NCBI RefSeq assembly: GCF_041103235.1
Contig: NZ_JBGCUN010000001.1
Span: forward strand, 1,736,001-1,800,000
From: Yoonia sp. R2331
GTDB taxonomy: Bacteria; Pseudomonadota; Alphaproteobacteria; Rhodobacterales; Rhodobacteraceae
DNA length: 64,000 nucleotides
Reading direction: 5' to 3'
Under the pieces are notes generated by a model, which was given only the letters and a program-made list of their open reading frames with translations, was not told the DNA's origin and ran no database searches. Below are positions 49,081-59,176 of the stretch, piece after piece. A program made the translations under genes and the position numbers. The stretch's first letter is position 1; each line of letters begins with the position of its first letter.

Positions 49081-50331
49081 TTAACCGATCAACGCCATCA
49101 GGCGCGCCTTTTCGCCGCCATCCTCGGGCCGGGTCAGCGCCTCCGCCAGCCCTTCCAGCGACGCAATGTTGTGGCCCGCACGAAAGCTGGTGACATGCGG
49201 CAACATCGCCGCGATCCCTTGGGCTTTGGGCGCAAATCCGTCCCACCGCAACAGCGGGTTCAGCCAGATCACCTGCCGCGATGTCAGGCTTAACCGCTTC
49301 ATTTCCCTGCTCAAATCCGCGCTGTGGTCACGGTCAAGCCCGTCGGTAATCAGCAAAACCACTGCGCCTTGACCCATCACCCGGCGTGACCAATCACGGT
49401 TGAAATCGTGCAGGCAAGCACCGATCCGGGTCCCGCCTTCCCAATCCAGCGCCTCGGCCCCGGCCGCCGCAAGGGCTGCGTCCACATCACGTGTGCGCAG
49501 ATGTCGCGTAATGTTGGTCAGCCGTGTGCCAAAGGTAAACGCATGCACCTGCGCCCAGCCCTGACCCTGCCGGTTCGCGACCCCATGCACAAAGTGCAAA
49601 ACCGCCCGGCTATACTGCGACATTGATCCCGAAATGTCGCACAAAACGACTAGATTTGGGTAATGCGCGCGTCGCCTTTTTGTTGCAAAAGCAGTGACTT
49701 CCCCGCCGTTCCTCATCGTCGCACGCAGCGTTCCGCGCCAATCCGCCAATGGCCCCGACAGCGCCTCTGTCCTACGGCTTTGCAACGGCTTGACCGGCAG
49801 ACGCAACCCCGCCAACACCCGCTTAGCGGCCTGCATTTCGGCCACCGACATCTGCTCAAAGTCCAGCGTTTTCAGGCGTTCCCGAGCGGACGCCGTGTGC
49901 CGGGCATCAATCTCGATCTCGGTGCCATCATCCTCTTGTGGCGCGCCTGGCGGTTCTGGCGCCAGCCCATCCAACAACGCCTGTGCAGCACGTTTTTCTG
50001 CTGCCTCTGCCTGACGTTCCTCGCTGACGCCACGCACCATTGGCAAGAGGTGCGACATCATCTGCTCCATGAACTGCGGATCACGCCAATAAAGCCGGAA
50101 AAGTTGCGCAAACACCTGAGAATGCGCGCGTTTTGTCACCAATGACGCATGCAGCGCCCAATAGAAATCGCGCTTTTCAGTAAACCCTGCTGCCGCCACC
50201 GCCTGTACCGCGGCCAGAACATGACCCGGCCCAACCGGCAGGCCAGCGCGGCGCAACGCACGTCCAAAGTGCAGGATGTTTTGCGCCAGTTTCGGGTCGT
50301 CCGGCAAAGCCAAATCGGGGAGTTTCAACAC
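49081..50331 (-). CDS. coxE: VWA-domain CoxE-like protein
   Basis: About 416 residues from the GTG at 50331. The frame stays open upstream to an ATG at 50427, but those 32 codons run through the degenerate repeat and into moxR. The C-terminal von Willebrand A domain has the MIDAS motif VLCDISGSMSQYSRAVLHF and a later LLITDGLDRDHSADL. It acts with the MoxR AAA+ protein to mature or insert the metal centre of the cox enzyme. The start codon is uncertain. Confidence 0.88.
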   Translation of the reverse strand: MLKLPDLALPDDPKLAQNILHFGRALRRAGLPVGPGHVLAAVQAVAAAGFTEKRDFYWALHASLVTKRAHSQVFAQLFRLYWRDPQFMEQMMSHLLPMVRGVSEERQAEAAEKRAAQALLDGLAPEPPGAPQEDDGTEIEIDARHTASARERLKTLDFEQMSVAEMQAAKRVLAGLRLPVKPLQSRRTEALSGPLADWRGTLRATMRNGGEVTAFATKRRRAHYPNLVVLCDISGSMSQYSRAVLHFVHGVANRQGQGWAQVHAFTFGTRLTNITRHLRTRDVDAALAAAGAEALDWEGGTRIGACLHDFNRDWSRRVMGQGAVVLLITDGLDRDHSADLSREMKRLSLTSRQVIWLNPLLRWDGFAPKAQGIAAMLPHVTSFRAGHNIASLEGLAEALTRPEDGGEKARLMALIG

Positions 50332-50340
50332 CGTGGCACC

Positions 50341-50391
50341 CTGAGGGCTTTCACACCCCCAAACCACCTTTGGGTTATTCTGGCCCAAAAT
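50341..50391 (-). repeat. Degenerate intergenic repeat, copy E
   Basis: Read on the minus strand it aligns with copy D: TTTTGGGCCAGAATAACCC, then GGGGGTGTGAAAGCCCTCAG. It lies in the ~65 bp between the moxR stop and the likely coxE start. Confidence 0.5.
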
Positions 50392-50395
50392 AGCA

Positions 50396-51298
50396 TCATC
50401 CGGAAAGATCGGCGCGGGCCGCGTCAAGAAGACGCGCCGCTTCAGAGCCTTGCAGCTTTTGAATGTCGTCCTGATACTTCAAGAGCGCGCCCAGCGTGTC
50501 GGCGATCACCGCAGGCGACAGGTCAATCACATCCAACGCCAGCAGGCATTTCGCCCAGTCGATCGTTTCGGCTACGCCCGGTAACTTGAACAGGTCCTCA
50601 CTCCGCAATTTTTGCACAAATGCAATGACTTCCCGGCTTAACTTCATCTTGGCATCGGGCACGCGGGCCGCCAGAATGTCAAGCTCTCGGTCAAAGTCGG
50701 GATAGTCGACCCAATGGTATAGACACCGACGTTTTAGCGCATCGTGCACCTCGCGCGTGCGGTTGCTGGTCAGGATCACGATGGGCGGTTCAGGGGCGGT
50801 GATCGTGCCCAATTCGGGGATCGTGACCTGATAGTCGCTCAGCGCTTCCAGCAAGAACGCCTCGAACGGCGCATCGGTGCGGTCAATCTCATCGATCAGC
50901 AGCACCGGCGCGCCGCCGGGCTGCGGGCGCATCGCCTCCAGCAAGGGACGCGCGATCAGGAAGTCTTCGCCAAAAAGCTCTGATTTCAGGGCGTTACGGT
51001 CAGCACCTCCTGCCGCTTCGGCGGTGCGAATGGCAATCATCTGCTCTGCGTAATTCCACTCGTACACGGCAGATGCCGCATCCAGCCCTTCGTAGCATTG
51101 TAGCCGGATCAAGCGGCGCCCAAGGGCTGCGGCCACGGCCTTGGCGATCTCGGTCTTGCCGGTCCCGGCCTCACCTTCCAGAAACACTGGCCGGTTCAGC
51201 TTCAGCCCCAAAAACATCACCACTGCCAGCGCCCGGCCGCAGACATAGTCCTGCCCTGCCAATGCGTCTTGCACTGCGTCTATCGTGTCAAACGCCAT
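50396..51298 (-). CDS. coxD: MoxR family AAA+ ATPase (CoxD-like)
   Basis: 300 residues. Walker A GEAGTGKTEIAK, Walker B VLLIDEIDRTDAPFEAFLLE, sensor TSNRTREVHDALKRRC. MoxR ATPases act with VWA proteins as metal-centre chaperones; here it should serve the coxSLM hydroxylase together with CoxE. First gene of the accessory operon on the minus strand and divergent from the acyl-CoA dehydrogenase gene. Confidence 0.95.
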   Translation of the reverse strand: MAFDTIDAVQDALAGQDYVCGRALAVVMFLGLKLNRPVFLEGEAGTGKTEIAKAVAAALGRRLIRLQCYEGLDAASAVYEWNYAEQMIAIRTAEAAGGADRNALKSELFGEDFLIARPLLEAMRPQPGGAPVLLIDEIDRTDAPFEAFLLEALSDYQVTIPELGTITAPEPPIVILTSNRTREVHDALKRRCLYHWVDYPDFDRELDILAARVPDAKMKLSREVIAFVQKLRSEDLFKLPGVAETIDWAKCLLALDVIDLSPAVIADTLGALLKYQDDIQKLQGSEAARLLDAARADLSG

Positions 51299-51409
51299 TC
51301 AACCCTCGCTTTCTCGCTCAGAACTGCATCCCGCACCGCCCGCGTCAAGCCGCCCGTTGCCCCGGCCCCGCCAAAGGCGTAGCTTGCGGCCAAGCAAAAG
51401 GACAATGCG

Positions 51410-52633
51410 ATGAACCATTCCAGCTCGATCTCTGCCGCAGGTTTTGGCCCAGATCTTGGCCCCTTTGACTGGGCCGATCCTTTCCGGCTTGAAGATCAAT
51501 TGTCAGAGGACGAGCGGATGCTGCGTGACGCCGCCCGCACCTTTGCGCAAGACCGGCTGCAACCCGGTGTGACGGACGCCTACCGCCATGCGGTTACTGC
51601 GCCAGAGATATTCGCTGACATGGGGGCTGCGGGCCTGTTGGGCAGCACCATCCCCGAAGACTTTGGCGGGCTGGGTGCCAATTACGTCACCTATGGCCTG
51701 ATCGCGCGCGAAATTGAGCGTGTGGATAGCGGTTACCGGTCGATGATGTCGGTGCAGTCCTCGCTCGTGATGTACCCGATTCATGCCTATGGGTCCGACG
51801 CGCAGCGTCAGAAATATCTGCCCGGTTTGGCCGCTGGCACCTTGATCGGCTGTTTTGGCCTGACAGAGCCTGACGCGGGCAGTGATCCTGCTGGCATGAA
51901 AACCACCGCCAAGAAAACCGCTGATGGCTATGTGCTCAACGGGTCCAAAATGTGGATTTCCAATGCGCCGATTGCAGATGTCTTTGTGGTCTGGGCCAAA
52001 TCTGACGCCCATGACGGCAAGATCCGCGGCTTTGTGCTGGACAAGGGCATGCCGGGCCTCTCTGCCCCTAAGATCGACGGCAAACTCAGCTTGCGCGCCT
52101 CGATCACCGGCGAGATTGTGATGAAAGATGTGGCCGTATCCGAAGATGCGATCCTGCCAGATGTGCAGGGCCTCAAGGGGCCGTTTGGCTGCCTGAACCG
52201 GGCGCGGTTCGGGATTGCGTGGGGGGTCATGGGCGCGGCAGAGGCCTGCTGGCACGCGGCCCGGCAATATGGTCTGGACCGCAAACAGTTTGGCAGGCCA
52301 CTGGCGCAGACCCAGCTTTTCCAAAAGAAACTTGCCGATATGCAGACCGAAATCGCCCTTGGTCTGCAAGGGGCTTTGCAAGTGGGTCGCCTGATGGATC
52401 AAGGCGCCGCCGCACCCGAAATGATCAGCCTGATGAAACGCAACAACTGCGGCAAAGCGCTTGAAATTGCGCGCCAAGCGCGCGACATGCACGGCGGCAA
52501 TGGCATCGCTGAGGACTTTCAGGTGATGCGCCATATGGTTAACCTTGAGACCGTGAATACCTATGAAGGCACCCATGATGTGCATGCCCTGATTTTGGGC
52601 CGCGCACAGACCGGGTTGCAGGCGTTTTTCTAA
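51410..52633 (+). CDS. gcdH: Acyl-CoA dehydrogenase, probably glutaryl-CoA dehydrogenase
   Basis: 407 residues. Acyl-CoA dehydrogenase signatures [17 protein letters not shown] and [17 protein letters not shown], with the catalytic Glu in [16 protein letters not shown]. The N-terminal [19 protein letters not shown] is typical of glutaryl-CoA dehydrogenase. It converts glutaryl-CoA to crotonyl-CoA in lysine/tryptophan breakdown. AAGGA precedes the ATG. Confidence 0.92.
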   Translation: MNHSSSISAAGFGPDLGPFDWADPFRLEDQLSEDERMLRDAARTFAQDRLQPGVTDAYRHAVTAPEIFADMGAAGLLGSTIPEDFGGLGANYVTYGLIAREIERVDSGYRSMMSVQSSLVMYPIHAYGSDAQRQKYLPGLAAGTLIGCFGLTEPDAGSDPAGMKTTAKKTADGYVLNGSKMWISNAPIADVFVVWAKSDAHDGKIRGFVLDKGMPGLSAPKIDGKLSLRASITGEIVMKDVAVSEDAILPDVQGLKGPFGCLNRARFGIAWGVMGAAEACWHAARQYGLDRKQFGRPLAQTQLFQKKLADMQTEIALGLQGALQVGRLMDQGAAAPEMISLMKRNNCGKALEIARQARDMHGGNGIAEDFQVMRHMVNLETVNTYEGTHDVHALILGRAQTGLQAFF

Positions 52634-52740
52634 CCGGGGTAAAATGACCCAGATTTGGGCCACCACATTGCGCAATTTCGCCCCATTGCACCGCTAGACA
52701 TTCCTCAACGGCCCCGCAAAGGGACCAAACGGAGAGCAGC

Positions 52741-53700
52741 ATGACCGACCACAGCCTGATCCTGGATGCCGACCTTGCCGGACGTACGGGCGCGGAATGG
52801 ATGGACACGCTTGAAGATGTGGCCGAGGAACACGGCTATTTCGAACCGCTTGGCCCGGATCATCAGGCGGTGTTTCTGGCCGCGGGCCCCCGGCTGCTGG
52901 TGACGTTCGAGGACGCAGAGACGATCTGTAAGACCCCCAGCGGTGAACCACGCAGCTTTGACTATGCCCGCGAATATGGTTGGTCGGTTCTTAGCATCAT
53001 TTCCAACAGCGAAAGCTGGTTCCGCCATCCGGCGATCTATCAGTTCTTTGACAAACTGACCGACGAAGGTACCTTTGACAGCTTTGACGATGTGCTGTTT
53101 TTCGGCGCAGGTGGTGCGGGATATGCCGCTGCGGCCTATAGCGTGGCCGCGCCGGGTGCGCGGGTGCTGGCACTGCGCCCGCAGGCAACGCTGTCGGCGC
53201 AGATTGCGGCGTGGGACACGCGCCATATCGCTCACCGCCGTCATGATTTCACCTCGCGCTATGGCTTTGCGCCCGACATGGTCGAGGCGGCAGAGGCGGC
53301 CTATTTGGTCTACAGCCCGATGCAAAAGGCCGATGCCATCCACGCAGCCCTGTTCACCCGACCCAATGTGATGCCACTGCGGGTGCCGGGCATAGGCGGT
53401 CGGATCGAACAAAGCCTTGATCAGATCGGCGTGATGGATGGCTTGTTGCAGGCCGCCATGGACGGCGCGTTGTCGCCTGCTGCGTTCCGCCGCTTGATCC
53501 AACCGATCAAAGGCTACGGCACCTATGTGCGCACGCTGCACAAGCGGGCGATGGACACAGGCCATCCGCAACTGGCTGCTAATCTGGCCGCGGCCATGCT
53601 GCGCGACGGGCCAGACACCTTCTTTGAAGGCAAGCTGGCCGAACATGCAGCGCAAGGTGTCGTGCCGCGTCCGGCCACCGCCGCCTCGGCTGCGGAATAG
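52741..53700 (+). CDS. Conserved hypothetical protein with Rossmann-like core
   Basis: 319 residues; family not recognised with certainty. The middle (DVLFFGAGGAGYAAAAYSVA ... ARVLALRPQATLSAQIAAWD) has the shape of an alpha/beta hydrolase or Rossmann nucleophile region, but Gly-Ala replaces the catalytic Ser. The N-terminal half is acidic, and the C-terminal helices hold IKGYGTYVRTLHKRAMD. Some relatives in roseobacters carry a phosphosulfate reductase name, which the motifs here do not support. GGAGAG precedes the ATG. Confidence 0.65.
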   Translation: MTDHSLILDADLAGRTGAEWMDTLEDVAEEHGYFEPLGPDHQAVFLAAGPRLLVTFEDAETICKTPSGEPRSFDYAREYGWSVLSIISNSESWFRHPAIYQFFDKLTDEGTFDSFDDVLFFGAGGAGYAAAAYSVAAPGARVLALRPQATLSAQIAAWDTRHIAHRRHDFTSRYGFAPDMVEAAEAAYLVYSPMQKADAIHAALFTRPNVMPLRVPGIGGRIEQSLDQIGVMDGLLQAAMDGALSPAAFRRLIQPIKGYGTYVRTLHKRAMDTGHPQLAANLAAAMLRDGPDTFFEGKLAEHAAQGVVPRPATAASAAE

Positions 53701-53744
53701 CAACGCCTCTGGCCTTGCCGGTCGCGTCCGTGTAACCCCACGGT

Positions 53745-54800
53745 ATGACCGACAAACAGATCACATCCCTGACAATCCGCCGCCCAGATGATTGGCACCT
53801 GCACCTGCGCGACGGTGCCATGCTGCAAGCGGTGCTGCCGGAATCGGCCCGCCACTTTGGACGTGCCATCATCATGCCCAATCTGGTGCCGCCCGTTGTG
53901 ACAGGCGCGCAGGCCAACGCCTACCGCGACCGGATCATGGCCGCTCTGCCCGCCGGTGCCGACTTTGCGCCGCTGATGACGCTCTACCTGACCGAAGAGA
54001 CGGACCCCAACGATGTGGCCGCTGCCCATGCCGCGGGCATCGCCACCGCGGTAAAGCTTTACCCCGCAGGGGCCACCACCAACTCATCCTCGGGTGTGCG
54101 CGACTTTGACAAGGTGCGCCCGGTGCTGGATCGCATGGCCGAGATCGGTATGCCGCTTTGCGTGCATGGCGAGGTGACGAACCACAGCGTCGATATCTTT
54201 GACCGCGAGGCGGTGTTCATCGACAAGGTGCTCAAACCGATCCGCAAGAAAAACCCTGATCTGCGTATCGTGATGGAACACGTAACCACACAGGACGCGG
54301 TTGACTACGTCCGCGACACGCCCAAGAACACCGCCGCCACGATCACAACGCACCACTTGATCATCAACCGCAACAACATCCTTGCCGGTGGCATCCGTCC
54401 GCATTTCTATTGCCTGCCCGTGGCCAAACGCGAACAGCATCGCGTGGCATTGGTGCAGGCCGCTGTGTCGGGCGACAAACGGTTCTTCCTGGGCACCGAC
54501 AGCGCCCCCCATACCGACCCGCTGAAACTGCAGCCCTGCGGTTGCGCAGGTATCTTCACCGCGCCCAATACGATGTCCTGTTTGGCCGAAGTGTTCGAAG
54601 CCGCCGGTGCGCTGAAAAAGCTCGAGGCATTCACCTCCCTCAACGGACCCGCCTTCTATCGCCTGCCTGCCAATGACGCGACAATCACCCTAACCAAGGG
54701 CGACCCTGTCACCTATCCTGACCACATCGACACCGCTGACGGTCCCGTCACGATCTTTGATCCTGGCTTTCCGTTGCATTGGCGGGTCGCGGACCAGTAG
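53745..54800 (+). CDS. pyrC: Dihydroorotase
   Basis: 351 residues, the class II PyrC length. The metal His pair is in [10 protein letters not shown]; the later metal-binding residues are in [14 protein letters not shown] (carbamylated-Lys loop), a His in CVHGEV and another in TTHHLI; the catalytic Asp lies in GTDSAPH. It makes dihydroorotate in pyrimidine synthesis. pyrE follows 1.85 kb downstream, after an opposite-strand marR/nitroreductase block. Confidence 0.96.
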   Translation: MTDKQITSLTIRRPDDWHLHLRDGAMLQAVLPESARHFGRAIIMPNLVPPVVTGAQANAYRDRIMAALPAGADFAPLMTLYLTEETDPNDVAAAHAAGIATAVKLYPAGATTNSSSGVRDFDKVRPVLDRMAEIGMPLCVHGEVTNHSVDIFDREAVFIDKVLKPIRKKNPDLRIVMEHVTTQDAVDYVRDTPKNTAATITTHHLIINRNNILAGGIRPHFYCLPVAKREQHRVALVQAAVSGDKRFFLGTDSAPHTDPLKLQPCGCAGIFTAPNTMSCLAEVFEAAGALKKLEAFTSLNGPAFYRLPANDATITLTKGDPVTYPDHIDTADGPVTIFDPGFPLHWRVADQ

Positions 54801-54903
54801 CGATTTCTAAAGAGGCACGCCGCTGTGGATGATGCTTAGCGGACAAAGCCGCCGCGTGATCGCTGCACTTCAAGGCCCTGTATTCGGCCAAACACCTGAT
54901 GGA

Positions 54904-55353
54904 TCACCGATGTTGATCGAGATGTTTTCGCATCTCTTTAAGGTCTGCACGCGTCCGGCGCATAATCGCCAATTGATCCGCCCCAACAATGTTACCGATC
55001 GCGTCGGTCGCACGCGCAATAGCCTGTTCGCGAAAATTGCGGCCTGCATCTGTCAGGTACACCTGCTTCCCACGCCCGTCATCGGGATCGGGCTTTACCG
55101 TGATGTAGCCGCGATCCTGTAGCACCTGAAGCGAATGCGTCATCGTGTTCTTTGTCACCTGCATCGCAGATGCAATACGCACAGGCGGTTTTCCGTCGCC
55201 CATGCGTACCAAATGGTTGAGGATCGAAAAGTGTGAGGGATGAACACCATCAGGCAAGCTCTTGGCCAGCAACGCGGTTGCAAGCTGATTGATGATCCCA
55301 ATTTCGGTGAAAAACCCAAACACTTCGGTCGCTGTATTGTTGTCGTCGTTCAC
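54904..55353 (-). CDS. MarR family transcriptional regulator
   Basis: 149 residues. Winged HTH with HPSHFSILNHLVRMGDGKP, RIASAMQVTKNTMTHSLQVL and the wing TVKPDPDDGRGKQVYLTDAG. It is co-transcribed with the nitroreductase-like gene, whose stop overlaps its start by 4 bp. It probably represses this operon at the dyad sites near 56500. Confidence 0.93.
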   Translation of the reverse strand: MNDDNNTATEVFGFFTEIGIINQLATALLAKSLPDGVHPSHFSILNHLVRMGDGKPPVRIASAMQVTKNTMTHSLQVLQDRGYITVKPDPDDGRGKQVYLTDAGRNFREQAIARATDAIGNIVGADQLAIMRRTRADLKEMRKHLDQHR

Positions 55354-56486
55354 ACCATTCCAATCTTGGCCTCTATCGGCCAGCGCGGGCTGACCGGAAC
55401 GTCCGGACCGTAGCCGATCCGCGCCAGCATTTGAACAGTTTCGCCATCCCGCGCCAACCGCGCATGTGTTTTGGTGTAAAGTTCGGTCATTTCGGGATAT
55501 TCCTGAAGCGCCTGACTAAGCGGCTGGAACCCCAAACCTTCGGCGGTACACGCCAAATTGATGCGCAACCAATCAGCACCAGCCGCAATCTGATCGCGGC
55601 GCGAGTTGCCCGGCGTCACCATCCAAACATGGCCCATTGCCGTCTTGGTGTTTTCAGTCACCACTTTCAAACCCTCCCGAAATCCGGTGGAGGATGTGTC
55701 AAGTAAGGCCTCTCGCTCCATGACCCCGGCAAAAGCAAGCGCCTCGAACACGGCACCGCTGAAATCAATGCCATCGGGGTTCGCGTTCACTTCGGCCTTG
55801 CCGATCCTCATCAGATCAACGCTTTCCTTGTAGGTGTGCGGGGTTTCAATCTCGGTCACCAGTGCCTGTGTTGTCAGCTCTCGCCAGAACGCGATGTCAT
55901 CGGGGCTGACAGACCCGCCAAGTTGCGTTTGCTGGCCAACCGCAGTGATCCGGGCCAACGCCACGACCGGAACAGCACGCGAGACATCGTAGGGTTCCTT
56001 GTTAGAACGCCGGTGCATCACATGGGTGAAAAGCGGATCAACAACCGGAGTCGCTTGTTCAAATGTGATGCGGGCAATCGGCCTGTCGTCTAGTCCTGCC
56101 GCATCTTCGCCGTCTGGAAACAAGGTGACGGCGACATCATAGCCATCTGCGTTGGCGGCCATCTTCAACAGTGCAAGAAAGCACCCAAGCCCGATGGTCA
56201 GTTGCCGATCAAAAGGATCCGTATGCGGCAGCTGCTTGTCCGTGTCGAAATACAGCATCAGTTCATCATCACCCTGAAGGTCCACAATCCACGGCTGGCG
56301 GTTATGTGGGTTCGGGGCAAGAATTGCATACGAAAGCGCATTCTTTCGCGGATCGTCATAGGTTCCGACACGCGACCACGGCGCCAGCGCCTGCGTTGGC
56401 GTCCGCGTGGTGACAAAGGCACCCAATCCCCCAGCCGCCAAAACAACACCGCCCCCGGCAAGCTTCAAAAAGTTTCTTCGTTTCAT
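55350..56486 (-). CDS. Nitroreductase-like (Acg family) protein with Tat-like signal
   Basis: 378 residues from the ATG at 56486, after GGAG. The N-terminal MKRRNFLKLAGGGVVLAAGG is a Tat-type or anchor signal (RRNFLK resembles RRxFLK). The body matches the FMN-binding nitroreductase/Acg fold: AILAPNPHNRQPW at the start, HRRSNKEPYD in the middle and WLRINLACTAEGLGFQPLSQ near the end. Acg-type relatives are linked to stress; the substrate is unknown. First gene of a marR-containing operon inserted between pyrC and pyrE. Confidence 0.85.
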   Translation of the reverse strand: MKRRNFLKLAGGGVVLAAGGLGAFVTTRTPTQALAPWSRVGTYDDPRKNALSYAILAPNPHNRQPWIVDLQGDDELMLYFDTDKQLPHTDPFDRQLTIGLGCFLALLKMAANADGYDVAVTLFPDGEDAAGLDDRPIARITFEQATPVVDPLFTHVMHRRSNKEPYDVSRAVPVVALARITAVGQQTQLGGSVSPDDIAFWRELTTQALVTEIETPHTYKESVDLMRIGKAEVNANPDGIDFSGAVFEALAFAGVMEREALLDTSSTGFREGLKVVTENTKTAMGHVWMVTPGNSRRDQIAAGADWLRINLACTAEGLGFQPLSQALQEYPEMTELYTKTHARLARDGETVQMLARIGYGPDVPVSPRWPIEAKIGMV

Positions 56487-56497
56487 TTCATGCTCCA

Positions 56498-56540
56498 ATA
56501 GTTCGATATGGAACATTAATGGTTCGATCTCGAACTATTC
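56498..56540. promoter_or_regulatory. Double dyad operator of the nitroreductase-marR operon
   Basis: Two related 14-bp dyads, GTTCGATATGGAAC (56501) and GTTCGATCTCGAAC (56522), start 21 bp apart (two helical turns). The outer arms AATAGTTCGA and TCGAACTATT make the whole region a larger inverted repeat. It lies 12-50 bp upstream of the operon's first ATG, the usual place for a MarR operator. Confidence 0.7.
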
Positions 56541-56653
56541 AAGAGAACGCAGAAAAGAAAAATCGACGCCGTGCGCGCGACACCTGCCCCCCCCCTTAAC
56601 AATTGCGCAGAATCTCCCTAAACCCCGCCAAAGCCAACAAAAGGATGCGCGCC

Positions 56654-57331
56654 ATGATCCCTTCCAGCTTTCCCACCAAAGACGAAATCGCCCGCCTCAC
56701 CGCCGCCATGCTGCTGGAAATCGACGCGATCAGCTTTAACGCCGATGAACCCTTTACCCATGCGTCGGGCAAACAAGCGCCCACTTATGTCGATTGTCGG
56801 AAGTTGATCAGCTATCCGCGCATTCGCTCCACTCTGATGGACTTTTTGACAGTTACCATCATGCGCGAGGCAGGGTTCGAAGCCTTCGACAATATCGCAG
56901 GCGGCGAAACCGCCGGCATCCCCTTCTCTGCCCTTGTCGCAGAACGCATGGCGCTCCCCATGACTTACGTGCGCAAAAAGCCTAAAGGCTATGGCAAGAA
57001 CGCCCGTATCGAGGGTACCATGACCGAAGGCCAGCGCGTCTTGCTGGTAGAGGATCTGACCACCGATGGTGGCTCCAAGCTGTCGTTCGTGGACGCGATC
57101 CGCGACACAGGCGCCAGCTGCGCGGCCACCGCCGTGATCTTCTATTACGGGATTTTCGAGGGCGTGGAAAAGGCGCTCACCGACCACGGTGTGCAGCTTA
57201 TTCACTTGTGCACATGGTGGGACGTGCTGGCCGTCGCCAAGGACACAAATGCCTATGACGCGAAAACCCTAAGCGCGGTAGAGGCTTACCTGGAAAACCC
57301 CACCATCTGGAAACCCGGCGACACGCTTTAA
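56654..57331 (+). CDS. pyrE: Orotate phosphoribosyltransferase
   Basis: 225 residues from the ATG at 56654 (AAAGGA ~9 bp upstream; an ATG three codons earlier is possible). Family pattern: [38 protein letters not shown], and the PRPP loop [14 protein letters not shown]. It makes orotidine 5'-phosphate from the orotate formed downstream of PyrC. The marR block separates it from pyrC. Confidence 0.96.
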   Translation: MIPSSFPTKDEIARLTAAMLLEIDAISFNADEPFTHASGKQAPTYVDCRKLISYPRIRSTLMDFLTVTIMREAGFEAFDNIAGGETAGIPFSALVAERMALPMTYVRKKPKGYGKNARIEGTMTEGQRVLLVEDLTTDGGSKLSFVDAIRDTGASCAATAVIFYYGIFEGVEKALTDHGVQLIHLCTWWDVLAVAKDTNAYDAKTLSAVEAYLENPTIWKPGDTL

Positions 57332-57341
57332 GGCAAAAAAC

Positions 57342-57500
57342 TTCCCCACAGGTTTGGGGATAACCCGTCGCCAGAATCGCAGGGCTTGCACAGATGTTGT
57401 GACATCATCGCAGCGGTCTGCTATATCTGGCCCGACACCGCGTCCAACCGATGATCCCCAGATTTGTCCTGCCACTTATCCACGGACTTATCCCGATAGC
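57342..57500. other. DnaA-box-like cluster upstream of dnaB
   Basis: Between pyrE and dnaB are TTCCCCACA (57342), TGGGGATAA (57355, i.e. TTATCCCCA reversed), TTATCCACG (57476) and TTATCCCGA (57489). The best has one mismatch to TTATCCACA. They could be DnaA sites regulating dnaB. I saw no AT-rich unwinding region, so I do not call it an origin. The rest of the 266-bp gap holds nothing identifiable. Confidence 0.4.
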
Positions 57501-57597
57501 CATTCCCGGCCCGGCGATGCTATGAACCACGGACCGATTGGGGGATCGGCAAGACGGGGCAAACCGGGGTTTCAGACCCGGCAACAGGGTTGAGCAA

Positions 57598-59091
57598 ATG
57601 AACGAGATTTCGACATTTAACGCCACCGGCGTGGAAGAGGCTGACGGCGATCTGATGCCGCATTCGATTGAGGCCGAACAGCAGCTTTTGGGTGCCATTC
57701 TGACCAACAACGACATCTTTGACCGGATTGCCAATATCATCGGGCCAGATCATTTCTATGACCCCGTCCACGCCCGCATCTTTGACGTGGCCGCCAGCCG
57801 CATTGCCAAGAACGCGCTGGCCTCTCCGGTGACGCTCAAGACCTTCTTGGACGATGACGAGGGCCTGAAAGAACTCGGCGGCCCCGCCTATCTGGTGCGC
57901 CTTGCCGGTGCTGCGATCAGCGCCTTTGCGGCCAAGGACTATGCCCAAATGATCTATGATCTGGCCATCCGCAGGAAGCTGATCGAGGTGGGCGAAACCA
58001 TCGCCGACAAAGCCAAAAAGGTCGACATTTCGTCCGAACCCGCCGCCCAGATCGTCGAGGCGGAACAGGAACTTTATGCACTGGCCGAACAGGGCACCAC
58101 CGAAAGCGGGTTCCAGTCCTTCCTGCGCGCCGTCACCGATGCGGTTAACGTGGCCAATGCCGCCTACCAGCGCGACGGCGGCCTTGCAGGCGTCTCAACC
58201 GGCCTGACGGACATGGACAAAAAACTTGGCGGGTTGCACAAATCTGACCTGCTGATCCTTGCCGGTCGTCCGTCGATGGGGAAAACTTCGCTCGCTACCA
58301 ACATCGCCTTCAACATCGCCAAGGCCTACAAAAAGGGTGTGCTGCCTGATGGCACCGAAGGTGCCGTAAATGGCGGTGTCGTCGGTTTCTATTCACTCGA
58401 GATGAGCGCCGAGCAGCTCGCCGCCCGGATCCTGTCAGAGGCATCAGAAGTGCCCAGCGAACAGATCCGGCGCGGCGATATGACCGAGGTCGAATTCCGC
58501 CGCTTTGTCGAAGCCGCCAAATCGCTCGAGGCCTGCCCGCTCTTCATCGACGACACACCTGCCCTGCCAATCAGCCAGTTGGCCGCGCGCGCCCGCCGCC
58601 TGAAACGGACCCACGGGCTTGATGTGCTGATGGTCGACTATCTGCAGCTTGTGCGCGGCACAGGTCGGTCGGAAAACCGGGTGAACGAAATCTCAGAAAT
58701 CACCATGGGCCTCAAGGCGATTGCCAAGGAACTCAACATCCCCGTTATCGCGCTCTCGCAGCTTTCCCGTCAGGTCGAAAGCCGCGAAGACAAGCGCCCG
58801 CAGCTGTCTGACTTGCGCGAATCCGGTTCGATTGAGCAAGACGCCGACGTGGTCATGTTCGTGTTCCGCGAGGAATATTACGTCGAACGCGAAAAGCCCG
58901 GCGATCACGAGATGGAAAAGATGGCCGAGTGGCAGGAGCGCATGGAACGCCTGCACGGCAAGGCCGAGGTTGTGATCGGCAAACAGCGTCACGGTCCCAT
59001 CGGCACGGTAGAGCTGTCCTTCGAAGGCCAATTCACCCGCTTCGGCAACCTGGTGAAGCCTTGGCAGCAAGACGACGACCGCGAGTTCTAG
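57598..59091 (+). CDS. dnaB: Replicative DNA helicase DnaB
   Basis: 497 residues from the ATG at 57598. The N-terminal helical domain (MPHSIEAEQQLLGAIL) is followed by the RecA-like helicase with Walker A AGRPSMGKTSLATN, Walker B LMVDYLQLVRG, and the arginine-finger region (KQRHGPIGTVELSFEG). It unwinds DNA ahead of the replication fork as a hexamer. Confidence 0.98.
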   Translation: MNEISTFNATGVEEADGDLMPHSIEAEQQLLGAILTNNDIFDRIANIIGPDHFYDPVHARIFDVAASRIAKNALASPVTLKTFLDDDEGLKELGGPAYLVRLAGAAISAFAAKDYAQMIYDLAIRRKLIEVGETIADKAKKVDISSEPAAQIVEAEQELYALAEQGTTESGFQSFLRAVTDAVNVANAAYQRDGGLAGVSTGLTDMDKKLGGLHKSDLLILAGRPSMGKTSLATNIAFNIAKAYKKGVLPDGTEGAVNGGVVGFYSLEMSAEQLAARILSEASEVPSEQIRRGDMTEVEFRRFVEAAKSLEACPLFIDDTPALPISQLAARARRLKRTHGLDVLMVDYLQLVRGTGRSENRVNEISEITMGLKAIAKELNIPVIALSQLSRQVESREDKRPQLSDLRESGSIEQDADVVMFVFREEYYVEREKPGDHEMEKMAEWQERMERLHGKAEVVIGKQRHGPIGTVELSFEGQFTRFGNLVKPWQQDDDREF

Positions 59092-59176
59092 CGCATACCG
59101 CCGGCTGCTTTTGCACAATCGGCGGCCATCCGACCTTTGCCGCACGTGTCGACACGGTCAAGCCGCCCAAACACCC

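Noticed and set aside
52741-53700. Phosphoadenosine phosphosulfate reductase
   Set aside because: No PP-loop (SGGxDS-like) and no Cys motif are present; the real cysH is at 33169-33918.
57332-57597. Chromosomal replication origin
   Set aside because: DnaA-like boxes are few and imperfect, and there is no AT-rich unwinding region or origin-type gene context.
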